NCBI RefSeq assembly: GCF_051106095.1
Contig: NC_135794.1
Coordinates: 23,128,747-23,192,746, forward strand
Reading direction: 5' to 3'
Length of the DNA stretch: 64,000 bases
Source: Pogona vitticeps
Taxonomy: Eukaryota > Chordata > Lepidosauria > Squamata > Agamidae
Numbering within the stretch: the first letter of the stretch is position 1; each line of letters opens with the position of its first letter. Under the pieces are notes generated by a model. It saw only the letters and a list, made by a program, of their open reading frames with translations. It was not told the origin of the DNA and searched no databases. Positions 52,501-62,768 of this stretch are shown here, piece by piece. Both the position numbers and the translations under genes were made by a program.

Positions 52501-54346
52501 AATGCATTCCTATGAGAAATGGTGTTTCGCTTAGCGATGTTTTCCCATAGCGATGTTTTTTTTGGAACCAATTAACATTGTTAAGTGAGGCACCACTGTA
52601 TGTTATAGTTAGCAAGTTGGTTCTTCAAAGCCCAAAAAACTGCATGACCAAGAACTGTGCCACGTAGCCATTACGCTTCATAAAATAAACTGCATCATTG
52701 TTTAACAATTGAATCAGTTTGGCTCTTCTGTTTTGGGCTTAAAGATAGCCCAGAAAAGGGACTACGTAGAGAGTTGGAAAAGACATTAACCAGGTGAGCA
52801 GGTCACTTTGAGCTCAGATGGAGCCTCAAGGGGTATTTCACAGGTTAATCATTAAACTGTTAAATTACTGAGACAAATGGGCAATTGAAACTGGATTACT
52901 GATTTATTGAAGGCACTTCTTCATGGCTTTTTTTTTCTAACAGGGCTCCCAACATAGTTTAAAAGACTTCAGAACTATTCTAAAATGCTTTAGAAATATT
53001 ATATTATTAATAATACAAAATTAAAAACATTTAGAAAGCAAATGAGGAACATTCCTAACATTTTTACTATGCAGGTTTAAAAAAAAACCTTCCTAGCCAT
53101 CAGAAGCCCTTTTGAACATTAGTTTTCGCTGCTCCCCAGAAAGACAAAGAAAGATGAAGCCAGCCGAATTACCCTTAGAAGGGGATGGTCCCCGTGAGCG
53201 GCTGCTGCTGCTGAGAAAGAGGCTTGCCTATTTGATTTATTTTCCTTAAAATTGGGATTTTAAAAACTTATATTTTAAAAATGTAAGTCATTTAAGTTAT
53301 TGCTATTAGGGAGAGGATTTCTACGACGTGTCACTTTTTTCTGCAGCCTACGTTTGAACTTTTAAGTGGGTTTGGACATGCTTATGAGTAAATAAGCAAA
53401 TACTATGTTAAAAAAACAGTACGTAAAGCCAATGCTAAAATACATTTAAAACAACTATTATAACAGAGCATGAAAACAAAATAGTAGAACTAAATCATAT
53501 CCACCCTGCTTTAAACTGCTGCAGGATAGAAATATGAGTATAATAAATCAATAATTATGAGGGGGATGACAAAGGGAACTGGTTAATTGGGAGGGGGCTT
53601 TGAGGAGACCTTCCCAAATGCTAAGCTTGTGGGGGTAAGGAGCCTCTCTTCCTCCCCCTTCCTCCTCCTCCCCCTCTTCCTCCTTCCTCTTCCCCCCCCC
53701 TCCTTCCTCCCCCTCCCCTTCTCTCCTTCCTCTTCCTCCCCCTTCTTCCTCCTCCTCCCCCTCTTCCTCCTTCCTCTTCCTCCCCCCTCCTTCCTCCTCC
53801 CCCCCCTTTTCCTCCTCCCCTTGCTCCCCTTCCTCTTCCTCCCCCTTCTTCCTCCTCCTCCTCCTCCCCCTCCTTCCTCTTCCTCCCTCCTTTCTCTCCT
53901 TCCTTCTTCCCTTTTTCCTCCCCTTCCTCTCCTTCCTCTTCCTCCCTCCTTTCTCTCCTTCCTCTTCCTCCCCTTCTTCCTCCTCCTCCCCTTGCTCCCC
54001 TTCCTCTTCCTCCTCCCTTCTTCCTCCTCCTCCCCCCTCTTCCTCCCCTTTCTTCCCCTTTTCCTCCTCCCCCTTCTTCCTCCTCCTCCACCTCTTCCTC
54101 CCCTTCTTCCTCTTCCTCCTCCCTCTTCCTCCCTCTTCCTCCTCCTACCTCCCACTGCTCCAGCAGCCTCGCCATGTCCGCGTCGTTGTAGTCCCGGATG
54201 TCTTTCTTCTTCTTCTTCTTGGGGGCGTCCTTGGCGGGGCTCCCCTTGGCCGAGGCCGCCGCCGGCTCCTCCTCGGCGGCCTTTGCCACCACCGCCAGCA
54301 GGCTCAGGGCCGAGAGCAGGCCCAACCATCGCCAGGCCGCCGCCAT
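49248..54346 (-). CDS. MESD: MESD, LRP receptor chaperone, three coding exons
   Basis: MESD is an ER chaperone that helps fold the beta-propeller/EGF modules of LRP5, LRP6 and related receptors and is therefore needed for Wnt signalling. Three exons join to 693 nt (230 residues plus stop; human 234). Visible parts are a signal peptide (1 to about 23), a lysine run followed by DIRDYNDADMARLLEQWE, the core MESD domain (about 70-190, with KKGKTLMMFVTVSG and LWQGSLFNANYDVQRF), a Lys/Glu-rich tail and the C-terminal ER-retention signal KEDL (human REDL). Introns are GT-AG, in phase 0 and then after two codon bases. Convergent with CEMIP and divergent from TLNRD1. Confidence 0.97.
49510..50493 (-). 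other. MESD: MESD intron 2
   Basis: A GT-AG intron of 984 nt. It is AT-rich and I see no gene or clear repeat in it. Confidence 0.9.
50494..50726 (-). CDS. MESD: MESD exon 2
   Basis: Encodes residues 67 to about 144, with KDDDIEEGDLPEHKRPSAP, DFSKIDPSKPESILQMTKKG and ETEEITNLWQGSLFNANYD. Acceptor ccgaaacag, donor gtaaat. The peptide is nearly identical to human. Confidence 0.97.
52301..52598. mobile_element. Tigger/mariner-like short element (MITE)
   Basis: 298 bp with inverted termini CAGTGGTGCCTCGCTTAG and TTAAGTGAGGCACCACTG, flanked on both sides by TA (52299-52300, 52599-52600). The interior repeats CGCTTAGCGATG-like words. No coding sequence, so it depended on an autonomous pogo/Tigger-type transposase. 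Confidence 0.85.
53643..54146 (-). repeat. Polypurine (GGA/GAA) tract at the start of MESD intron 1
   Basis: About 500 nt that is almost pure pyrimidine on the plus strand, so almost pure purine in the MESD sense strand, with only a few interruptions. It begins directly after the exon 1 donor. Confidence 0.97.
54149..54346 (-). CDS. MESD: MESD exon 1 (coding part)
   Basis: Encodes residues 1-66. MAAAWRWLGLLSALSLLAVV forms the hydrophobic leader, then an acidic/alanine stretch, a six-lysine run (43-48) and DIRDYNDADMARLLEQWE, identical to human in the last part. The donor GTAGGAGG follows the glutamate codon at 54149 and the intron turns purine-rich at once. The ATG sits inside an AAGATGGCGGC sequence. 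Confidence 0.95.
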
Positions 54347-54560
54347 CTTGTCCCGGCGACCGGAAGCTGCCGCCAGACCGGAAGGGGCCCCTTTCTTCCG
54401 GTCCCCCTGCCTGCCTCGCCGCCCGCCGGCTGCGTTCCAACAGCGCAGGCGCAGTAAGAACCGGTCGGGTACAAACTAGGAGGAGGCGGGCGCGGCAACC
54501 AAAGGTCGGAGCTCTGCTGGAAGAGGGCGGAGGGCAGCGAGGCGTCGTGGGCCGGTCTCA
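54340..54560 (-). promoter_or_regulatory. MESD: MESD promoter / 5' UTR, CpG-rich
   Basis: A GC- and CpG-rich block next to the MESD start. Three ETS-type CCGGAAG cores lie at 54360-54366, 54378-54384 and 54395-54401 (the last inverted). A YY1-like AAGATGGCGGC overlaps the start codon (54338-54348, minus strand). An NRF1-like GCGCAGGCGC lies at 54443-54452. No TATA box is seen. The set is typical of housekeeping promoters. The transcription start is inferred to lie between about 54360 and 54480. Confidence 0.6.
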
Positions 54561-55014
54561 AAAAGACAAAGGGGGTGGGGAGAGAATGGACTGAACCATT
54601 CCGGCTTACAAGAGAGGGGGAGCCGCTTTTTAAAAAGAAGTTTTATTTACGACCCAGGAGCCACGCAAAAGCTGTTTTTTTAAAAAAAGTTTTATATTTA
54701 AAGAACACTTTTACAAAATAATTTTAACCTGGAGTGGAAGCTGGCCTACCATTTATTGTTCATCATACTGTACATTTTATATTTTTTATGAATGAGAAGC
54801 AATAAATATAACCCAGTTTTCACTCCAGATTAAAAGCTGTCATTTCGTTTTCTTCTGGCCACAAATGCAAATTAATGCTAAATTCATTAGGCCCTGGAAA
54901 GGGCCGAAGGTCATGGTTTTGCACGATTGCAAGGTGTACAAACCAAGCAGGATTGATTATTGGGTTACCATTTTCAGTGACTGATAAGCCCATCTTTCTC
55001 CCTACATTATGTTT

Positions 55015-55140
55015 GCGATATCCCTGCAAGGTGGGGCTGGCGGACAGTAAATGTGTGTCCTGAGCTCACCCAGGGTGCTTATGGCACAGTGGGGACTTGA
55101 ACCTGGATTCGGGTCGCAGCCCACCAGTAGCTATGGGGTG
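55015..55140 (-). repeat. SINE remnant, inverted (MIR-like or squamate type)
   Basis: GAGCTCACCCAGGGTGCTTA, GCACAGTGGGGACTTGAACC and TGGATTC read as an inverted tRNA-like B box and core. Confidence 0.55.
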
Positions 55141-55339
55141 CAATCCAACGGAAACTCTCCTGGGTGGGAAAATTGCTCCATCCCAAACAGATTCTGCCAC
55201 TTGAGCCTGTGCCCCACACACACCCCTTGTGGGACTGCACCCACATCTGGTGACTATCAGATGATGACGGCGGATAAGGAGAGATAAGGGTCACCCCAGC
55301 CCAAAACATCAGAGTGGCTCCACATAGACAACTGTGCCC

Positions 55340-55430
55340 TTCCAGAGGCCTTCAGCCTACAATTCCCAGCAGGCCTTGATAACATAAGTCGAAGCATGGG
55401 AGTTGCAGTCCAAAATCATCTGCAGGGCCA
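55340..55430. repeat. Foldback repeat with ZNF143/STAF-like site
   Basis: CCTACAATTCCCAGCAGGCC (55356-55375) faces ATGGGAGTTGCAGTCC downstream. It belongs with the palindromic ACTACAACTCCCA repeats elsewhere in the window. Confidence 0.55.
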
Positions 55431-56229
55431 CAACCGTGTAGGCATAAAATACAAGAAAATATACACAAGAGAAATGGCTGAGGGACAGGGTGGTGCCCTT
55501 GGCACGCCAAGTTCAGAAGGGCACCACGCATGATCCCCTCCCAAAGAAGCAAACAAAAAAAAAGGATTAACAATGATGAATATATGATATTATATATTAC
55601 CCTTTAAAGATCTCAGCTAGCAGGAAGCTGCTGCATAGCTGGAGAGCTGTTGCTGGGGAGAAACACAAGGCAAACGATATCGGACATAAAATAAAAAATA
55701 TGAACTAGTAATTCAAAGAAGAGGGAGAAGGTCACAAGCCTGAGACGAACTTTTTTTTAAAACAGATGCAAAATTTCTGAAAACACCTTTGCGGAAAAAA
55801 CGGGGGAGGGGCTGTCTCTGCACACACACACACACCCAAATTTTTCCAGGTTTTTTTTTTTCTCCCAGGCCTTCCCATCTCTTATCTGAACATCTGGGGC
55901 AGCGCTCTAGATACATTTCGAGCAGAGCGCTTTCCGGAGGGCTGCCTGCAGCCCGGATTGCGTTTCCGTAAGAGTAGGCATTCCCCCCTTCCCCCTCCCC
56001 ATCAGGTGAGTAACGTCAGGATGACTTCATGGCAGCTCCTAGCTGGAGCAGACCCCGGGGAAAGGAACCGGGAAGTGACACGGCAGCTTTTCCTGCCCCC
56101 TAACTTTTCTTTCAATGGATCTGCTTTTTCCAGAGGTTGCACCCGGGCCTGTTTGCAGAGCAAACACACGATTCCAGGCAGGAGGTTCCTCCAGCCAACC
56201 CCAAATAACCTCCCCACCCTTTTTAAAAA

Positions 56230-57450
56230 AAATCTCGGGTTCCCTCCGGCGGCCGTGCGCCAAGCGGCCGGAGCGCATCTGTGCGTAAAGCGCGCCCTCG
56301 CCCCGCGGCGGCGAAGCCTCTCTCCTCAGGGCCGGCGGCGTTCCCACCATCCTCATCATCATCTCCTTCCCCTTCCTGGTCTTCCCGGAGAGGAGGAGGA
56401 GGAGCCTTAGGGCGCCCCGATCCCCACGGGGGGAGGGAGGGAGAGAAGAGGGCAGCCTCTCCAACCGCGGGCGCACCAGAGGCGGAGCGCGCCGTGACGG
56501 CGGCGGGGAGGAGAAGGGAAAAAGGAAGGGAGCGCCAGCCAGCCAGCCAGCCCGTGCAGGGGGGCGGCCCCGGAGAGAGGGGAGGGGGAACGACCCCCAA
56601 GCAGCCTCGGTGCCGTCGGGGCCCGCCCTTCCTCCTCGCCCTGCAGTAGCGGCGGTCTCCCCCCCCCCCCGCAGTTCCAAGGCGCCCGGCGCGCCCTCGG
56701 AGTTTCTGTTTCTCTTCTCTCCCTTTGCCCAAGTTAGAGGAGACCCGATCGCGGGCGAGGGCTCGCCCAGCCGCCGCCGCCGTCCCGCCTTCCCTTCCTT
56801 TTCCCTTCCCTGCCTCCTCCTCCTCTTCCTCCTCCTCCTCTTGCGCCCTGCCCAGGCGCGGGGATCCAGCCGGCGAGAGGAAGATGGCAGGAGGCGAGGA
56901 GGGAAGAAGGGCCGGCCGGCAGCCCCACCGCCGCTGCCAAAGCCCCGGGCCGTCCTGCTCGTGGCGCGCCCCCAGCGCTTGAAGGCTTCCACCCCCCCCG
57001 GCGGGCGAGCCAAGGGAGGGAGGGAGGCGCCGCTCGGCTCGGATGCCGGCCCACGCCCGGGCCGCCGAGGCAGGGGAGACGCCGAGCGCGGCGCCCTGAT
57101 CGGGGCGGCCAGGGAGGAACCAAGGAAGGAAGGAAGGAAGGAAGGAAGGAGGGGAGCCGCGGGAAAGAGGTGAGCTGCGTCCACACGTGCCCCCAAGACA
57201 CGCGATTTCGGGAGCGATCGCCGCAAACCCCAGGCGCCGCCTTCCTCTTCCTCCGGCGCGCCGTCGGGCCACACCCGCCGGCAGGCTTCCTGCTCCGGAG
57301 AGCGAGAGAGATGCTTCCCGGGGCGGCTGCCCTCTTGCCGGACGGAGGGAGGCGGCGGCGACCCCGGACCCAGGACCGGGCCGGTCCCGGCTTCTTCCCC
57401 GTCCCTTGGACTCCGAAACTTTAGGTTTAAATTTGGAGCCAAGGCGGCGG
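56230..57450 (+). promoter_or_regulatory. TLNRD1: CpG island upstream of TLNRD1
   Basis: About 1.2 kb of very GC- and CpG-rich sequence, including a short AAGG microsatellite (57118-57150). It is the likely promoter and 5' UTR region of TLNRD1, about 0.8-2 kb before the start codon. No TATA box is evident and the start site cannot be placed. Long open frames here, on both strands, follow from GC content and show no family similarity. Confidence 0.6.
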
Positions 57451-57811
57451 TGCTTTGTTTTGGGAACCGTTAAAACCCACTTGGGAGGCGGGGGGGGGGC
57501 GCTTTTCCAACGAGCCCAGCCCTGGCAATCTCGTGGCCTCTTCCCTTTTGGGAAAGGAGAAGGGCTTAGTTTGGGTAGCTTTCCAAAAACTTTCCCACCT
57601 TGAACAGTCTTTTTTTGGGCGACGTTATTTATTTGTTTGGCAACATGCATCGTCAGTCGCAGCATTTTGTTTCCTTTTTTGCAGAGGGCAGAATATAATT
57701 CGGGTCGCTGCCCTGACACTTCTCCCAATAGGCCAGCGGCAGCAATTTTCGGGCATGGCTTCGCCCCTCCTCCGTTGCAACAGCTAAAACACAATTTTGC
57801 TTTCTTTCCAG
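57170..57811 (+). other. TLNRD1: Candidate 5' UTR intron of TLNRD1
   Basis: A good donor (gag/gtgagc, GT at 57170) and a good acceptor (tttgctttctttccag, AG at 57810-57811) bracket 642 nt between the CpG island and the coding exon. This would give a spliced leader for an otherwise intronless gene. It is inferred from splice signals only. Confidence 0.35.
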
Positions 57812-58102
57812 ACTTTTCTCCAGAGAGGGGGGGAAAGGAAAAGAAGCCGGCAAGAGGATTCAATTGAGGATGATGCGGAGAAATCAAGGAGTTGACATTG
57901 GGAAGATCCAGCAACAGAAGTGGTATCCGTCCACCGGCTGAGGGATCTGAGGTGGGGCAGCCCCGTTAGGATCACGCTGTCTCGCTGGGAAAGTGGGGAC
58001 GTGAAGAGTCTTGGTTTAGTGTGAGCCCCCCCCCCGCGCCCCGCGACATTCTCTCCCTGCGGTGCTCCAAGACTTTATCGTTACTCGTGGAGGATTTATG
58101 GA

Positions 58103-59294
<1,192 letters not shown>

Positions 59295-60440
59295 TATTCT
59301 CTCTCTCTCTCTCCCCCCTCACTCTACCCAACCTTGAGGCATGGCCACTGCTAACAAAAAAAAAAAAAACAGACTTAACTTCCTTCTCCCTCTTCCTGTG
59401 TTTTTGTGTATACCAAAGAATTTGTGGAAGTGAGCCCGATTCTTTGATCCTGAGAATTATGATAGATCTCATTTCTGATGCAACACGAGGCGGCAAAGCG
59501 ACACCTTTCCGCCTATGTAGAAATCGCCCACTTTGGATGGATGGCATGTTTTGAGGAGAGAGTAGAGGGGAGAGCAGATCAGAGTAGCCATGTATTTCAG
59601 TCAAAGTCTGGTCACCTGTGGTGATCCAGAACCACCATACAGGTGAGTAAGCAGGCTAGCAGAAGAGGACCAGAGAGCTCTCTCCTTCCTCAATCCCCAG
59701 CCTTCAACCCCAACGTAACCCCAACACCGGTCTTGGTTCTCGTATAGTCCCGTCCCTCCAGTCCCAATTCTTTATAGGCTTGTACTTTTTTTTAAAGCCT
59801 AGTAACTTTGGGGGGGGGGGGCTGATTTCCAAGTACAGCACAGCTGATATATTTGCATATCTTCATTCGTTAAACTCTGTAAACAAGGGAAGGGTTCCAA
59901 GAACAGTTTCAAGGCTGACAATAAATGAGGGAGATAGTTTAAAACAAATAAATAAACAGAAGAAGCCTTCATGGTGTTGGGTGTGGTTTTCGCAGGGGGT
60001 GGGGGAGGGAAATACTTTTCCTTCCCCCCCCCCACTTTTTCTTTCTCTTTCGTCTTCCGGGATTCCCCCATCCAAATTTCACTGTTCAGTTCTGCAGGAA
60101 GAAATACGTTACCTCAGCTTTCGTAAGTCTGCAAGAAGCGAACCTTTGAACGACGGATGTAGCTCTGTTTCGTTTTGTTTGTTCTGTATGATTACTTTTG
60201 AATCAAGGTCTTTGGTTAGAGGTGAATTTTGCAGTGTTGAGTGGCGGGTGGATGGCAACTCCAAACTGGGGCAAAAGCTACTGTGAGTGTGTTTATAACA
60301 GGGTTGGGGAGGGTGACACTATATTAAGAAATTGATTCTTTTTTTTTTAATTATTATTTTTTTCAGTGACAGTTTTTTTAAAAAAAAATCTTGCATGTAC
60401 TGGAGTATTTATTTCATCTATTAAAATGTTGTTTCTCAGA
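59295..60440 (+). other. TLNRD1: Probable TLNRD1 3' UTR
   Basis: Non-coding sequence after the stop, beginning with a CT repeat. Candidate polyadenylation signals are AATAAA at 59919-59924 and near 59950, and ATTAAA at 60420-60425. The end is not certain. Confidence 0.4.
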
Positions 60441-60593
60441 CACCTTTCTTTCTTTGGATATTTTCTTATTTAAACCCACGACACATCAGCAGCAAAACCT
60501 TATGCTTTGTATCGGATTCCTTTCTTCCCATGGAATGGGATTATACGGAGCTATGGTTTGAAGTTGACTATCTTGTAGACGTGAATGATCAAA

Positions 60594-60720
60594 TTCTAGC
60601 TCAGGGATCCAGGCGTCTGGCTGCCGAGCCAGAGGTTGGGAGTTTGATTCCTCACTGGGCTTTGATAGGAAGATGATCGATGATCTGCAGAGTTCTCCTT
60701 CTGGCTCTGCCGTTCTAAGA
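60594..60720 (+). repeat. tRNA-derived SINE with CR1-like tail
   Basis: TCTAGCTCAGGGATCCAGGC, GCCAGAGGTTGGGAGTTTGA, TTCCTCACTGGGC, then GATCGATGATCTGCAGAG and CTGGCTCTGCCGTTCTAAGA. Confidence 0.7.
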
Positions 60721-62648
60721 TTGTGTGCGTTGGTATACTGGTGGCCATTTTGGATATGGCGGAGAGGAGCACATCACCATCATCATTATGCGCCTTCTAT
60801 TTTGGTTTCATATCCACTTTCCCAGAAGGCCACGTCCTCAGGTTAGCTGGGTTTGTTGTTTGCTTGTTTCCAACAGAATTAGAGAAATGACGGGTTTTAA
60901 GGAGGCACGTCCAAGATAAGACGTTTTGCTCTGAAAAGTTCAGAAAAGACCACCAAGTGGCAGAATTGTATCTGTACACGTCCCACTGCATTCCATGATT
61001 CGTGTGTGTGTGTGTGTAAAGACACATGTGCTCTCTAGACATGGGACTAGAATTCCCATCAGCCATAGATCGCATAGCCAATAGAGAAGGCTGATGGGGG
61101 TTCCAGTCCCCACCACTAGAAGACTATGTGTTTCCCTTGGCTGCTGTTAAGAATGTGTATGCTGGCAGTTTTAAAACAGTGGATGTACTCCTTTGGAGTA
61201 AGTAGCTTTTCCAGCCTTGGTTTCCCTCCTGGCCCTCTGTATATATATTTTTAAAAGTTATTCTGAACATAAAAGTTTACAAATGCAACTTCCAACAGAT
61301 TTCTTATGTTATCATCATTCAGAATTGCAGAGCTGGAAGGGTAGCAAGTCCACACACACACACCCGGGATCCATGCAATTTATGAACCTCAACATGAAAT
61401 GGGAAAAAGTTGCACACCAGAATCCTTCCAGGAGAAAAGGGGGGGGGATAAAACCAGAGGCAATTAATCTGACCCACTGTTGAGCCATCTTTTATCTTCC
61501 CACTCCTGGTGACCCTTTGCTGCTGATGATGATGATCCTTGAACTTCCACTTTGGAGGGTCTCGTTGCGATCGCTGTAGATGCCTTTAATCTCTTGTTCT
61601 CGTACAACAAAATGTTAAGAAAACCTGAGAAGGGCCGGATTCCCACGGGCCCTCGTTTCTCACAGTCTGCTGTGTCCCAAATTGACCGGACCTCCTTTTC
61701 TATATAAATGGCAAAAACATTTGAAGGGCAGGAGGCTGGAGGATAGGAAATTGGCTGTCGCTTGAGCGTCGTAACCTTCATGGAAAGGTTAATTAATTAA
61801 ACCGAGCTCGGCAAAAGGCATCTATTAAAAGTCACAAACCTGCAAAGGGAATTCCTGTTCCCCCAGCCATCTACAGCCATGGCATTGTTCATGCCGTAGA
61901 AAGCCACAAAGAAAGCAGCAACTTTGGGCAAAGTATCTGCGGTGGTTCATGTGCAGATAATTCAGACCACAGTTGGCCGCAATCCTATCTTGACTTACGG
62001 GGAAATAAACCCCATTGAACTCAATGGGACTCAACAACAGTAGGTTTTTGTGGTTCGAGGGGCCACCGTCAACCTGTCCGGTGTCTATCGTCAATCACCA
62101 AGCGGACAATGTTTGCTTTGTGACAGTCACGTCAGGTGAAATTTAAAAGCAGAGAAGAAAAGGACACCGTGTTTCTGCATTTTTATCTTGATCTTCGCCG
62201 TCCACGTTAAGCTTTTGAAACTTGCTTGGCAACTCAAAATGACCTGTGGTTCTCCTTTTGCTTCTTGATTTACGTAACCTGTCCCACCCCTGCCAGATTG
62301 AAAAGCCAGGGAATCAATATCGCCAAGAGGATTCACGAGAGAACCCTTTCCACAGGGTAACTTCTGAAATGGGCGCTTTTGTCAGTTTTGAGAACATGCC
62401 CCTCAAAAGCACGGGGCAGGTGAATTATTTCTCATTGTTACATCTGACTACACATAAGTGCTGTACCCGTAGAATCTCTGCCTGAACTGTTTAAAATGAC
62501 TCTTTCCAGACCATAAACATTAGATGGGGGAAGGCTGGGTGAGCAGCTCTGCCAGTAAAAAAAATGGACAAGCCTGCACTGGGAGGGGGTTCTCATTTAT
62601 AGACAGGCAGGCCTGGTCCAGCTGTCTTTCTCCCTGTCTATCCATCAT

Positions 62649-62768
62649 GCTAGACAGTTCCATGGCTTAAGAGCCAGAGGTTGGGAGTTCGAATTCTCCC
62701 ACTGGTCCTTCTAGACAGCGGCCAGACTCGATGATCCAGAGGGTGCCCCTTCCAGCTCTACCGTTCCA
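62649..62768 (+). repeat. tRNA-derived SINE with CR1-like tail
   Basis: GCTAGACAGTTCCATGGC, GCCAGAGGTTGGGAGTTCGA, then CAGACTCGATGATCCAGAGG and CCTTCCAGCTCTACCGTTCC. Confidence 0.75.

Larger units (their letters stand above)
50727..54148 (-). other. MESD: MESD intron 1
   Basis: A 3.4-kb GT-AG intron. It holds a Tigger-like short element (52301-52598) and, at its 5' end, the long purine-sense tract (53643-54146). The rest is AT-rich without recognised features. Confidence 0.9.
54561..56229. other. Intergenic region between MESD and TLNRD1
   Basis: Contains an inverted SINE remnant (55015-55140), a foldback repeat carrying a ZNF143-like site (55340-55430) and a CA microsatellite near 55821. 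No coding potential is seen. Confidence 0.7.

Noticed and set aside
53587-54594. 335-residue open frame on the plus strand, Leu/Pro/Ser-rich
   Set aside because: It is antisense to the MESD exon 1 and purine tract; the pyrimidine run explains the lack of stops.
56039-57914. Open frames of 467 and 563 residues on the minus strand
   Set aside because: They lie in the CpG island upstream of TLNRD1, where GC-rich sequence leaves long frames open. They are Arg/Pro/Gly/Ser-rich, show no family motif and have no splice or start context.
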